Shown piece after piece: positions 8,455 through 17,208 of a stretch of DNA of 64,000 nucleotides. Where the stretch lies: contig NZ_JAKNYM010000001.1 of the NCBI RefSeq assembly GCF_022865105.1, positions 682,001 to 746,000 of the forward strand. The letters are read 5' to 3'. The position numbers and the translations under genes are program-made. A model generated the notes under the pieces. The model did not search any database and was not told the origin of the DNA. It saw nothing but the letters and a program-made list of their open reading frames with translations. Positions within the stretch are counted from its first letter, which is position 1; each line of letters starts with the position of its first letter. Source of the DNA: Sphingomicrobium astaxanthinifaciens (GTDB lineage: Bacteria; Pseudomonadota; Alphaproteobacteria; Sphingomonadales; Sphingomonadaceae).

Positions 8455-8676
8455 ATGCTCAACATTCTCTCCGTCATCCTCGGCATCGTCGGTCTCGTCC
8501 TCGCGCTGATCGGGCTCGTGCCCTTCCTCGGCTGGACCAACTGGATCTGGCTCATCGTCCCGGTGATCGGCGCCGGGCTCGGGCTCCTGAGCCGGGGCCG
8601 CACGGGGTTCCGGCTCAACCTGTTCGTCGGCGCGGTAATGGTCGTGCGATTGATCTTCGGCGGCGGTGTGCTCTGA
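8455..8676 (+). CDS. Small hydrophobic membrane protein, unknown
   Basis: A 73-residue, almost entirely hydrophobic protein with two or three membrane segments (ILSVILGIVGLVLALIGLVP, IWLIVPVIGAGLGLL and the C-terminal LNLFVGAVMVVRLIF), with RGRTGFR as the one charged loop. Codon use looks like its neighbours. No family is recognised. It has its own promoter-like element just upstream with almost no room for a leader, and ends 37 bases before the convergent phaC gene. It is supported by length, composition and the promoter rather than by homology. Confidence 0.6.
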   Translation: MLNILSVILGIVGLVLALIGLVPFLGWTNWIWLIVPVIGAGLGLLSRGRTGFRLNLFVGAVMVVRLIFGGGVL

Positions 8677-8713
8677 CCTCGACTCCGCGGCCCGGGCCAA
8701 ACGCTCGGCGCGC

Positions 8714-10420
8714 TCAGCGCGTCTTGACGTAGCGCCCGGGCGCGTCCTCGATCGGCTTCAGCCGCCCCTTGCCGGGCACCCGCGCGCCGGTCGCCTCGAC
8801 CGTGGCCGCATCGATCCCGCGGAGCCAGTCGATCCAGTCGGGCCACCAGCTGCCCTCGTGCCGCTCGGCCTTCTCGCGGAACGCGGCGAGGTCGCTCGCC
8901 GGGACCCCCGGCGCGAGCACCGAATAATGGTATTTGCCCGCCGCCGGCGGGTTCACCACCCCCGCGATATGGCCCGACCCCGCGAGCACGAACCGCACCG
9001 GGCCGCGCACATGTTCGTTGATCTTCCACACGCTTCCCGGCGGCGCGATATGGTCCTGCTCGCCGGCCTGCACATAGAGCGGGGTCTCGATCATCGTCAG
9101 GTCGATGGGGTGGCCATCGATGCTGATCGCGCCGGGTTCGACTAGCAGGTTGTCGCGGTAGAGCCGCTTGAGATAGTCGATGTGCCAGCGCGCCGGCAGG
9201 TTGGTGACGTCGCCGTTCCAGTGGAGCAGGTCGAACGGGCGCGGGTCCTTGCCCATCAGGTAATTGTTGACGACATAGTTCCAGACGAGGTCGCGCCCGC
9301 GCAGCACGTTGAAGGTCGCCGCCAGCACGCGCCCGTCTGTCACCCCCGTCTCGGCCGACAGCTGCTCGAGCGTGGCGATCGTTTCCTCGTTGACGAACAT
9401 CTTGAGATCGCCCGCGTCCTCGAAATCGACCTGCGCGGTGAACAGCGTGGCGCTCGCCACCTTGTCGGCCTCGCCGCGCGCCGCGAGCAGCGCGAGCGTC
9501 ATCGCGAGGACGGTGCCCGCCACGCAATAGCCGATGGCATGGACGCGCTCGACCCCGAGCAGGTCGCGCACCGTGTCGATCGCCTCGACCTGCGCGGCGA
9601 CATAATCGTCCATGGCGATGTCGGCGATGCTCGCGTCGGCCGACTTCCAGCTGACCATGAACAGGCTCACCCCCTGGTCGACCGCCCATTTGACGAAGCT
9701 TTTCTCGGGGGTGAGATCGAGGATGTAGAAGCGGTTGATCCATGGCGGGAAGACGACCAGCGGTGTCTCGAGCACGGTCGCGGTGGTCGGCGCATAATGG
9801 ATCAGCTGGAACAGCTCGGTCTCGTAGATCACCTTGCCCGGGGTGGTGGCCAGATTGCGGCCGAGCTCGAACGCGCCCTCGGGGCTCTGCGTGAGCTGGC
9901 CCTGTGCCAGGTCGGCGAAGAAGTTGCTCATCCCCTTGGCAAGGCTGTCACCCCCCGTCTCGACCGCCTCGGCGAGCACCTCGGGATTGGTCAGCGCGAA
10001 ATTGGCCGGGCTCATCGCATCGACCATCTCGCGGCAGGCGAAGCGCAGTTTCTCGCGTTCCTCCTCGCCCAGCCCCTCGATCCGGTCGACCGTCTCGAGC
10101 ATCTGCGCGCTCCAGCCGAGATAGGCCTGCCTGATCCCGGCGAAGAGCGGGTTGTCGGACCATTCGGGCGAGGCGAAGCGGCGGTCGCGCTGGTGCCCCG
10201 CCGCCTCCATCTGCCCGAGCATCCTGGTCCAGGCCTCGAGCCCCTGCGCCCACGCCCGCGCGCCCGCGTCGGCAAGATCGCCCGCCTCCTCGCCGCCCGC
10301 GCCGACCCCGAGCCCCGGGGCCTTGGCCGCGCCCGCGAAGGTCTCGGCCCACGCGTCCATCCACATCTTCTGCGTCCGCGCCATCACCGCTGCCCAGTCC
10401 TCGCCCGGCTTGTCCGTCAT
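8714..10420 (-). CDS. phaC: Class I poly(3-hydroxyalkanoate) synthase PhaC
   Basis: PhaC polymerises (R)-3-hydroxyacyl-CoA into granule-forming polyester. The 568-residue product has an N-terminal class I region and the alpha/beta hydrolase core with the modified lipase box GYCVAG, nucleophile Cys299, plus Asp456 in AGEQDH and His484 in GSGHIAG completing the triad. The length fits class I enzymes that need no PhaE or PhaR subunit. The start MTDKPGEDW at 10420 is the first ATG after the divergent intergenic gap. phaA, phaB and a depolymerase are not in the window; the phasin gene lies 5.3 kb away with a different promoter. Confidence 0.95.
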   Translation of the reverse strand: MTDKPGEDWAAVMARTQKMWMDAWAETFAGAAKAPGLGVGAGGEEAGDLADAGARAWAQGLEAWTRMLGQMEAAGHQRDRRFASPEWSDNPLFAGIRQAYLGWSAQMLETVDRIEGLGEEEREKLRFACREMVDAMSPANFALTNPEVLAEAVETGGDSLAKGMSNFFADLAQGQLTQSPEGAFELGRNLATTPGKVIYETELFQLIHYAPTTATVLETPLVVFPPWINRFYILDLTPEKSFVKWAVDQGVSLFMVSWKSADASIADIAMDDYVAAQVEAIDTVRDLLGVERVHAIGYCVAGTVLAMTLALLAARGEADKVASATLFTAQVDFEDAGDLKMFVNEETIATLEQLSAETGVTDGRVLAATFNVLRGRDLVWNYVVNNYLMGKDPRPFDLLHWNGDVTNLPARWHIDYLKRLYRDNLLVEPGAISIDGHPIDLTMIETPLYVQAGEQDHIAPPGSVWKINEHVRGPVRFVLAGSGHIAGVVNPPAAGKYHYSVLAPGVPASDLAAFREKAERHEGSWWPDWIDWLRGIDAATVEATGARVPGKGRLKPIEDAPGRYVKTR

Positions 10421-10480
10421 CGCTGCCGCCTTTCGCGCCCCAAGATTGTTGATGTGCAGCCATACGCTTTCGGTTAGGCG

Positions 10481-11125
10481 ATGAAAACGATGCAGACGAT
10501 CGACCTTCCCCTGCCGCCCATCCCGCCCGGACCGCTGGTCGCGCTCGACTATGTCGGGATCGCGGTGTTCGCGGTGTCGGGCGCGCTGCTCGCCGCCAAG
10601 AAACAGCAGACGCTGGTCACCTTCTTCTTCTTCGCGCTGGTCACCGGCGTGGGCGGCGGCACGCTGCGCGACCTCCTGATCGGCGCGCCGGTCTTCTGGG
10701 TCCGCCACAACGAGACGCTGCTGGTCATCATCGCCGCGACGATGGCGGCCTGGTTCATCAAGGCGCTGCGCACCTCCGAGCGCCCGCTGCTGTGGTTCGA
10801 CGCGCTCGGGCTGGCCGCCTACAGCGTCTATGGCGCGTCCAAGGCGCTGCGCTACGGGGTGGCGCCGCTGCCCGCGGTGGTGATGGGGATCATGACCGCC
10901 TGCGTAGGCGGCATCATCCGCGACGTGCTCGCGGGCGAACCCTCGATCCTGATGCGCCCCGAGCTCTACGTGACCGCGGCCGCCTTCGCCTCGGGGCTGT
11001 TCGTGGTGCTCGTGACCGCGGGGGTGCCGAGCCTCCTCGCCGCGGTGGTCGCGGGGCTGCTCGGCTTCTCGCTGCGCGGTGCGGCCATCTCGCGCGGGCT
11101 CAGCCTGCCCGCGTACAAGGACTAA
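10481..11125 (+). CDS. Trimeric intracellular cation (TRIC-type) channel family protein
   Basis: A 214-residue inner-membrane protein with seven hydrophobic helices, of the family once called UPF0126/YicG. The two internal half-repeats each carry the family signature, GVGGGTLRDLLIG and CVGGIIRDVLAG, whose glycines and arginine line the conduction path in the bacterial TRIC structures. Bacterial members form homotrimeric K+-permeable channels in vitro; the physiological role is uncertain. The gene is divergent from phaC (60-bp gap) and followed 55 bp later by the aminotransferase gene. Confidence 0.9.
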   Translation: MKTMQTIDLPLPPIPPGPLVALDYVGIAVFAVSGALLAAKKQQTLVTFFFFALVTGVGGGTLRDLLIGAPVFWVRHNETLLVIIAATMAAWFIKALRTSERPLLWFDALGLAAYSVYGASKALRYGVAPLPAVVMGIMTACVGGIIRDVLAGEPSILMRPELYVTAAAFASGLFVVLVTAGVPSLLAAVVAGLLGFSLRGAAISRGLSLPAYKD

Positions 11126-11180
11126 GCCGCCCCGCCCTTTTGCCGTTGCCGCCGGGCGCGGATCGCGGCACATCTGGGGC

Positions 11181-12353
11181 ATGTCGGACTTCTACCGGAT
11201 CGAACGCCTGCCGCCCTACGTGTTCGCCGAGGTGAACGCGATGAAGGCCGAGGCGCGCGCGCGCGGGATCGACATCGTCGATCTCGGCATGGGCAACCCC
11301 GACGGCGCCCCGCCGGCCCATGTCATCGACAAGCTGTGCGAGGTCGCGCGCAAGCCCGACGCGCATCGCTATTCGGCGAGCGCGGGGATCAAGGGGCTGC
11401 GCCGCGCCCAGGCCGACTATTACGCCCGCCGCTTCGGGGTCCGGCTCGACCCCGACCGCGAGGTCTGCGTGACCCTCGGCTCGAAGGAGGGGTTCGCCAA
11501 CCTCGCGCAGGCGATCACCGCGCCCGGCGACGTCGTGCTCACCCCCAATCCGAGCTACCCGATCCACCATTTCGGCTTCATCATCGCGGGCGCCGCGATC
11601 CGCTCGATCCCCGCCGCGCCCGGCCCCGACTTCCTCGACAAGCTCGAGAAGGCGATGCGCTATTCGGTGCCGCGTCCCAAGGTGCTGGTGGTCGGCTATC
11701 CCTCCAACCCGACCGCGCAGGTCGTCGGGCTCGACTTCTACGCGGGGATCGTCGCCTTCGCGCGCGACGCGGGGCTCAAGGTCATCTCCGACCTCGCCTA
11801 TGCCGAGATCTATTATGGCGACCAGCCCACCCCCTCGATCCTCCAGATCGAGGGCGCGCGCGAGATCGCGGTCGAATTCACCTCGCTGTCCAAGACCTAT
11901 TCGATGGCCGGCTGGCGGATCGGTTTCGCGGTCGGCAACCCGGCGATGATCGCCGCGCTCAAGCGCGTCAAAAGCTATCTCGACTATGGCGCCTTCACGC
12001 CGATCCAGGCCGCCGCGGTCGCCGCGCTCAACGGCCCGCAGGACATCGTCGAGGAGAACCGGCGGCTCTATCGCAAGCGCCGCGACGTGCTGGTCGAAAG
12101 CTTCGCCCGGGCGGGCTGGGATATCCCGGTCCCCGAGGCCTCGATGTTCGCCTGGGCGCCGATTCCCGAACGCTTTCGCGGCATGGGCAGCGTGGGCTTT
12201 GCCAAGCATGCGCTCGAGACCGCGCAGGTCGCGCTCGCCCCCGGGCTCGGCTTCGGCGAGGAGGGCGAAGGCTTCGTGCGCCTCGCGCTGGTCGAGAACG
12301 AGCAGCGGCTGCGCCAGGCCGCGCGCGGCATCAAGAAGATGCTCGAGCGCTAG
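11181..12353 (+). CDS. alaC: Class I/II aminotransferase, AlaC-like (glutamate-pyruvate)
   Basis: A 390-residue PLP enzyme of fold type I. The Schiff-base lysine is in SLSKTYSMAGWRIGF, and YPSNPTAQ carries the conserved Asn of the cofactor site. The N-terminal FYRIERLPPYVFAEVNAMK matches the AlaC/alanine-transaminase and LL-diaminopimelate aminotransferase group. AlaC makes alanine from pyruvate and glutamate and is the likeliest assignment. A diaminopimelate role cannot be excluded. The start at 11181 matches the family N-terminus and rejects 34 upstream codons. Confidence 0.88.
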   Translation: MSDFYRIERLPPYVFAEVNAMKAEARARGIDIVDLGMGNPDGAPPAHVIDKLCEVARKPDAHRYSASAGIKGLRRAQADYYARRFGVRLDPDREVCVTLGSKEGFANLAQAITAPGDVVLTPNPSYPIHHFGFIIAGAAIRSIPAAPGPDFLDKLEKAMRYSVPRPKVLVVGYPSNPTAQVVGLDFYAGIVAFARDAGLKVISDLAYAEIYYGDQPTPSILQIEGAREIAVEFTSLSKTYSMAGWRIGFAVGNPAMIAALKRVKSYLDYGAFTPIQAAAVAALNGPQDIVEENRRLYRKRRDVLVESFARAGWDIPVPEASMFAWAPIPERFRGMGSVGFAKHALETAQVALAPGLGFGEEGEGFVRLALVENEQRLRQAARGIKKMLER

Positions 12354-12516
12354 GAGCCCGCCCCGTCCCCGGCTGCCGCAGGCCCCCCACCCAGCACCGC
12401 ACCCCGTTCACGCCCGGCCGTTGCTTATCCGCGCCGGGGCGGCTAGGCGGCGCCCCAATCGCGGCTCCGCCCGCTTATGCTGGCGCCGCTCCACTCGCTG
12501 TTGCCGGAATTCCATC

Positions 12517-13104
12517 ATGACCTTGCGCCGCCTCCTGCTCATCACCCTGCCGCTCGGGCTCGCTGCCTGTGCCGCGACCCCCGCGCCCGAGCCCGCGCCG
12601 GTCGTGGTCGCCGCCCCCGAGCCGGCGGGGTTCGTCATGCCCGAGGGCTATCGCTGGAGCCACGGTCTCGCGCCGGCGGCGGCGGCCGCGATGCGCGAGA
12701 CCTTCGGCATCGACACGCTCGCCCCCAACGAATTCGTCTGGGCCGACACGCTGCCCGACACGGGGGAGGCGCGCGTCATCGTCGATCTCAAGGAGCAGAT
12801 GACCTACGCCTACAAGGGCGAGGTGCTGGTCGGCGCCGCCTCGGTCTCCACCGGCAAGGCGGGCAAGGAGACCCAACTCGGCTTCTGGCCCATCCTGACC
12901 AAGCATCGCCATTACCGCAGTCGCAAGTATGACAATGCGCCGATGCCCTATTTCCAGCGCATGGACCGGTTCGGGATCGGGCTGCACGGCGGCCACAATC
13001 CCGGCTATCCGGCGAGCCACGGCTGCATCCGGCTGCCCGAGGGCTTCGCCGCCAAGCTGTTCGCGCTGACCGCCATCGGCGACGAGGTCGTCGTCGAGGG
13101 CTAG
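12517..13104 (+). CDS. L,D-transpeptidase lipoprotein (YkuD domain)
   Basis: A 195-residue lipoprotein: MTLRRLLLITLPLGLAAC ends in a lipobox with the acylated cysteine at position 18, followed by an Ala/Pro-rich spacer. The YkuD catalytic signature is intact, with HGGHNPGYPASHGCIRLP giving the conserved His and the nucleophile Cys in SHGCIR. Such enzymes form 3-3 peptidoglycan crosslinks or attach proteins to the wall in the periplasm. Pro-rich spacing after the lipobox suggests tethering to a membrane and reaching to the wall. It stands alone between alaC and the DUF2721 gene. Confidence 0.9.
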   Translation: MTLRRLLLITLPLGLAACAATPAPEPAPVVVAAPEPAGFVMPEGYRWSHGLAPAAAAAMRETFGIDTLAPNEFVWADTLPDTGEARVIVDLKEQMTYAYKGEVLVGAASVSTGKAGKETQLGFWPILTKHRHYRSRKYDNAPMPYFQRMDRFGIGLHGGHNPGYPASHGCIRLPEGFAAKLFALTAIGDEVVVEG

Positions 13105-13136
13105 AGGCCCGCCCGCCTTTCTGCCACAAGCGCGGC

Positions 13137-13616
13137 ATGACCGATCCCAACGACGTCACCGCGCTCGGCCAGACCATCCAGCTGGCGATCGCGCCCGTCT
13201 TCCTGCTCGTCGCCGCGGGGGGCTTTCTCAACGTGCTCGCGGGGCGGCTCCACCGCATCGTCGATCGCGCCCGCACCCGCGGCCCGCTGCTGCTCGAGGC
13301 GAGCGGCCACCAGCACGAGACGATCAAGGAGGAATTGCGCTCGATCGATCGGCGCATCGGGCTGGTCAATGCCGCGATCGGGCTGGTCGTCCTCGCCGCG
13401 GTGCTGATCTGCCTCGTCGTCATCCTCATGTTCGCGGCGCAGATGAGCGACGTCGCGCTGTCGGGGCCGATCGCCATCCTGTTCGCGCTGGCGATGTTCT
13501 CGATCGCGGCGGGGATCGCGCTGTTCCTCGTCGAGACCCGGATCGCCAGCCGCTGGATCCACGTCTCGAGCGACCTTCTCGAGCACCGGGTGATGGAGGA
13601 GCAGCGGCGCGACTAG
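13137..13616 (+). CDS. DUF2721 family membrane protein
   Basis: A 159-residue protein with three hydrophobic helices: AIAPVFLLVAAGGFLNVLAG near the N-terminus and two adjacent ones (LVNAAIGLVVLAAVLICLVV and GPIAILFALAMFSIAAGIAL). Between them is a basic segment with LHRIVDRARTRG, characteristic of DUF2721 proteins. Function is unknown for the family. It ends convergently with the next gene, sharing CTAG at 13613-13616 as both stops. Confidence 0.8.
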   Translation: MTDPNDVTALGQTIQLAIAPVFLLVAAGGFLNVLAGRLHRIVDRARTRGPLLLEASGHQHETIKEELRSIDRRIGLVNAAIGLVVLAAVLICLVVILMFAAQMSDVALSGPIAILFALAMFSIAAGIALFLVETRIASRWIHVSSDLLEHRVMEEQRRD

Positions 13617-13870
13617 CCGCGCTTGCGGCGCCGGGCCAGCTTGGTGATTAGGACGAGGATGATCAGGTTGACGAACGGCGCGCCGAACACGTCGAGCTGG
13701 AGCCGGAACCAGTCGCTCCACGGCAGCCCGAGCGGCTCGAGAATCAGCAGCGACAGGTCGGCCTGCTCCTGGCTGAACATGTTGAGCCGCACGATCCCGT
13801 AGAGCCCCAGGGCGAAAACGTAGAGCAAGCCGAAGAGGATCGTGATCGCCTTCATCACCGCATGAAACAT
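13613..13870 (-). CDS. Small two-helix membrane protein, unknown
   Basis: An 85-residue protein with an N-terminal helix (MKAITILFGLLYVFALGLYG), a polar middle (RLNMFSQEQADLSLLILEPL) and a C-terminal helix (VNLIILVLITKLARRRKRG) ending in a basic cluster, which predicts a cytoplasmic C-terminus. The start may be 13870 (MFHAVMKA) or 13855 (MKAITI). I do not recognise the family. It is divergent from glpX with a 117-bp gap and shares its stop palindrome with the DUF2721 gene. Confidence 0.65.
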   Translation of the reverse strand: MFHAVMKAITILFGLLYVFALGLYGIVRLNMFSQEQADLSLLILEPLGLPWSDWFRLQLDVFGAPFVNLIILVLITKLARRRKRG

Positions 13871-13987
13871 CGCTTTCCCCCCGCCGATCACAGTCCTTGC
13901 CCTTGTTTCACGAACGCCGCGCCTCGACAAGGGCGTGCGGCCTTGGCAAGGGGGGCGCCAACCCACAGCATGCAAGGGATCAATGTG

Positions 13988-14965
13988 ATGTCCAGCGCCA
14001 GTTCCGCCCTCGATCGCGTCCTCGTCCTCGAAATGGTTCGCGTCACCGAAGCCGCCGCCATCGCCGCCGCCAAGCTGGTCGGTCGCGGCGACGAGAAGGC
14101 CGCCGATGCCGCCGCCGTCGAGGCGATGCGCGCGGCGCTCAACCTGCTGCCGATGGAAGGCACGGTCGTCATCGGCGAGGGCGAGCGCGACGAGGCGCCG
14201 ATGCTCTATATCGGCGAAAAGGTCGGGCTGGCGGGCGACGACGACCCGCGGATCGACATCGCGCTCGATCCGCTCGAGGGCACGACCATCACCGCCAAGG
14301 CGGGGCCCAACGCGCTCGCGGTCCTCGCGATCGCCGAACATGGCTGCCTGCTCAACGCGCCCGACGTCTACATGCAGAAAATCGCCATCGGCCCGGGCTA
14401 TCCCGAGGGCACGATCGCGCTCGAGGACGATGTCGAGACCAATATCCGCCGCCTCGCCGCCGCCAAGGGCTGCGCGATCGAGGAGATCAACGCCTGCGTG
14501 CTCGATCGCCCGCGCCACCGCGAGCTGATCGCCGACCTGCGCCGGCTCGGTTGCGGCATCAAGCTGATCCCCGACGGCGATGTCGCGGGGGTGATCGCGA
14601 CCACCGACGAAGACACCGGGGTCGATATCTACATGGGCTCGGGGGGGGCACCCGAGGGGGTCCTCGCCGCCGCCGCGCTGGCCTGCGTGGGCGGGCAGAT
14701 CCAGGGCAAGCTCCTGTTCCGCAACGATGACGAGCGCGCGCGCGCGCGGCGGTGGGGGATCGAGGACCTCGACCGCGTCTATGCGCTCGAGGACATGGCC
14801 AGCGGCGACTGCATCTTCGCGGCCACCGGGGTCACCGACGGCTCGCTCCTCGACGGGGTCAAGCGCCGCAAGTCGGGGTGCATCGAGACCGAGAGCATCG
14901 TCATGCGCGCCTCCTCGGGAACGGTCCGCTATATCCGCGGCGAGCATCGCAAGGGCGTGGCCTGA
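13988..14965 (+). CDS. glpX: Class II fructose-1,6-bisphosphatase GlpX
   Basis: GlpX hydrolyses fructose 1,6-bisphosphate to fructose 6-phosphate for gluconeogenesis. The 325-residue protein has the metal and substrate motifs of the family: GEGERDEAPML, the DPLEGTT loop and DGDVAG, as in Li+-sensitive phosphatases. The start MSSASSALDRV at 13988 is supported by AAGGGA 8-9 bases upstream; 42 upstream codons that stay open are rejected as non-coding. No class I fbp is in the window, so this could be the main gluconeogenic phosphatase. Confidence 0.95.
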   Translation: MSSASSALDRVLVLEMVRVTEAAAIAAAKLVGRGDEKAADAAAVEAMRAALNLLPMEGTVVIGEGERDEAPMLYIGEKVGLAGDDDPRIDIALDPLEGTTITAKAGPNALAVLAIAEHGCLLNAPDVYMQKIAIGPGYPEGTIALEDDVETNIRRLAAAKGCAIEEINACVLDRPRHRELIADLRRLGCGIKLIPDGDVAGVIATTDEDTGVDIYMGSGGAPEGVLAAAALACVGGQIQGKLLFRNDDERARARRWGIEDLDRVYALEDMASGDCIFAATGVTDGSLLDGVKRRKSGCIETESIVMRASSGTVRYIRGEHRKGVA

Positions 14966-15028
14966 TCCGCCTGCTCGCGCGGGCGAAGAAACGCTTTGTG
15001 AACCGGGCCCATGCGCTAAGGTAGGGCG

Positions 15029-15565
15029 ATGACCGAGGCCACCCTCCCCACCGATTCCGACCTGCCCGCCACGCTCGATCCCCGCCGCGCGGTGCTGCCC
15101 CCCGGTCTCGAGCCGGTCGAGCCGTCCTATCGCTGGGCGCTGCGGCTGCGGCTGATGCTGGGCTGGCTGCCGCTGCTGATCGGCGCGCTGGTGCTCGATA
15201 GCGTCGCGCTCGAGGGCGCGCCGCTGCGCGGCTTGGCCAGCGGGGTCGTCGCCCTCGTCGGGCTGGCCGCGGTGGTCATCGGGCCGCAGCGGATCTGGCG
15301 CCGGCTCGGCTATGCCTTGGGCGAGCGAGAATTGCGCATCGTGCGCGGCTGGCTGTTCCACGTCGACACGATCGTGCCCTTCGTGCGGGTCCAGCATCTC
15401 GACGTCGCGCGCGCGCCGCTCGACAAGCTGGTCGGCACCGCCAGCCTGATCATCCATACCGCGGGCACCCACAACAGCGTCGTGACCCTTCCCGGGCTCG
15501 CGCCGCCGCGCGCGATCGAGTTGCGCGACCGCATCCGCGCCCAGATCAAGACCGACTGGCAATGA
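15029..15565 (+). CDS. PH domain-containing protein (YdbS-like)
   Basis: A 178-residue protein with two membrane helices (LRLMLGWLPLLIGALVL and LASGVVALVGLAAVVIG) followed by one bacterial PH-like (bPH2/DUF304) domain containing the hallmark FVRVQHLDVARAPLDKL segment. The next gene encodes a YdbT-like partner, and the stop here overlaps its start by ATGA, so the two are likely made together. Function of YdbS/YdbT pairs is not firmly known; related pairs affect resistance to peptides in Bacillus. Confidence 0.88.
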   Translation: MTEATLPTDSDLPATLDPRRAVLPPGLEPVEPSYRWALRLRLMLGWLPLLIGALVLDSVALEGAPLRGLASGVVALVGLAAVVIGPQRIWRRLGYALGERELRIVRGWLFHVDTIVPFVRVQHLDVARAPLDKLVGTASLIIHTAGTHNSVVTLPGLAPPRAIELRDRIRAQIKTDWQ

Positions 15566-17208
15566 GCGGCGAGCCGGGCGCGATCCCCGGGCCGATCACG
15601 GGCGCCGACGCCAACCCGGGCGCGCCCGCGCCCGCGCACGCCGACGCCGCGGCCCCGCCCCCGCGCGAGCGGCTCCACCCGCTCAGCCTCGTCGCGGGGC
15701 TCGGGACGGTGTTCAAGCAGGCGTGGGCGGCGCTCGCGGGGGGCATCTTCCTCGCCGCGCAGGGGCAGACCGGGTTCGCGCTGCTGCTGGTCGGGGTCGC
15801 CACGCTGGGGACGCTGGGCTCGATCGCCGTGCGCCTCCTGTCCTTTTCCTACCGCATCGACGTCGACGAGATCGACCTCGCCAGCGGAATCATCAACCGC
15901 AACGAACGGTCGATCCCGTTCGATCGGGTGCAGGACGTCAACATCGAACAGAACCCGATCGCGCGGCTGATCGGGCTGGCGCGGGTCAAGCTCGAGACGG
16001 GCGCCTCGGCGGGCGCTAAGGACGAGGACGGGGTACTCGATTCGATCACCCTGGCGCGCGCCGAGGCGCTGCGCGACCGCATCCGCGCGCACCGCGCGGG
16101 CGCCCCCGGCGCCGGGCTCGCGCCCGCCTCCTCGGCTGCCGCGTCCACCGCCGAGGCCAACGCCGACGCCGAGACCGAGGCGATCTTCGCCATGACCCCG
16201 CGGCGGCTGCTCCAGCTCTCGGTTTTCAGCTTCTCGCTGGCGATCGTCGGCGCGCTGTTCGGCGTGGCGCAGACCTATGGCGACGCGCTCGGGCTCGACC
16301 CGTTCGACCCGGATTTCTGGCGCGCCAACCTCGAACGCGTCGGGCCGCTCCAGAACCTCGTCCTCGCCAACCGCGCCGTGACCGCCGGGTTCGGCATCGT
16401 GACGCTGCTGCTGGCGGGGCTGCTCACCGGCTTTGTCCGCACTGTCCCGCGCGAATGGGGGTTCACGCTGACGCGGACCGAGACCGGCTTTCGCCGCCGC
16501 CGCGGGCTGCTCACGCTGACCGACGTGGTGCTCCCGCTCAAGCGCGTGCAGGCGGCGATCGTGGCGAGCGGGCCGGTGCGGCGGCATTTCGACTTCGCCA
16601 AGCTGACGATCCAGAGCCTCGCGCGCGACAGCGGGTCGGGCGACCACAGCATCGCCCCGCTCGCCACCGGCCCCGAGATCGAGCGGATCATCGCCGCGAT
16701 GGGCTGGCCCGCGCTGCCCGACGAGGGCGCCCCGTGGCAGCGCCCGAGCCGCGCCTTCATCGCCAGCGGGCTCGTCCCCGCGGCGATCTTCCTCCTGCTC
16801 CCCGCGGTGGTGGTCACCGCGATCATCCTCGGGCGCGACGACTGGGCCGCCGCGCTCGGGGGTGCGGGGCCCACCCAATTCTCGCTTCTGGCCGCCGGGC
16901 TCTGGCTCGGGGCCATGGCGCTCCTGTCGCTGCTGCGCATCCTCGACTGGCGTCACCGCCGCCACTGCATCGCCGACGCACGCCTCTATGTCCGCCGCGG
17001 CTGGTGGCGCCGCGGCCTCGTCATCCTGCCGCTCGACCGGATCCAGTCGGTCGACCTGCGGCGCCCGTTCTGGAAGCGTTGGTTCGGCATCGCCGACCTG
17101 CGCTTCGGGGTCGCGGGCGGCAGCGGCTTTGCCGCGCACCGCATCGAGGCGCTGCGCAGCGATGAGGCCTATGCGCTGCGCAACGCGCTGCTCGAGCCAG
17201 TGCGATGA
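15562..17208 (+). CDS. PH domain-containing protein (YdbT-like, multiple bPH2 domains)
   Basis: A 548-residue membrane protein with a Pro/Ala-rich N-terminus and three bPH2 repeats each following paired membrane helices. The repeats are marked by IPFDRVQDVNIEQNPIARL, LPLKRVQAAIVASGPVRR and LPLDRIQSVDLRRPFWKR. This three-domain build is that of YdbT. It is linked to the single-domain YdbS-like gene before it and to recJ after it by 4-base ATGA overlaps. The coupling with recJ is probably only transcriptional convenience, since no functional link is known. Confidence 0.88.
   Translation: MSGEPGAIPGPITGADANPGAPAPAHADAAAPPPRERLHPLSLVAGLGTVFKQAWAALAGGIFLAAQGQTGFALLLVGVATLGTLGSIAVRLLSFSYRIDVDEIDLASGIINRNERSIPFDRVQDVNIEQNPIARLIGLARVKLETGASAGAKDEDGVLDSITLARAEALRDRIRAHRAGAPGAGLAPASSAAASTAEANADAETEAIFAMTPRRLLQLSVFSFSLAIVGALFGVAQTYGDALGLDPFDPDFWRANLERVGPLQNLVLANRAVTAGFGIVTLLLAGLLTGFVRTVPREWGFTLTRTETGFRRRRGLLTLTDVVLPLKRVQAAIVASGPVRRHFDFAKLTIQSLARDSGSGDHSIAPLATGPEIERIIAAMGWPALPDEGAPWQRPSRAFIASGLVPAAIFLLLPAVVVTAIILGRDDWAAALGGAGPTQFSLLAAGLWLGAMALLSLLRILDWRHRRHCIADARLYVRRGWWRRGLVILPLDRIQSVDLRRPFWKRWFGIADLRFGVAGGSGFAAHRIEALRSDEAYALRNALLEPVR

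Noticed and set aside
10421-11182. Upstream extension of the phaC reading frame to 822 codons
   Set aside because: The added part overlaps the TRIC channel gene and is low-complexity; PhaC has a normal start at 10420.
13871-15562. Upstream extension of the minus-strand ORF ending at 13613 (649 codons)
   Set aside because: It is antisense to glpX and the first PH-domain gene; only the last 85 codons, before glpX, look like a protein.
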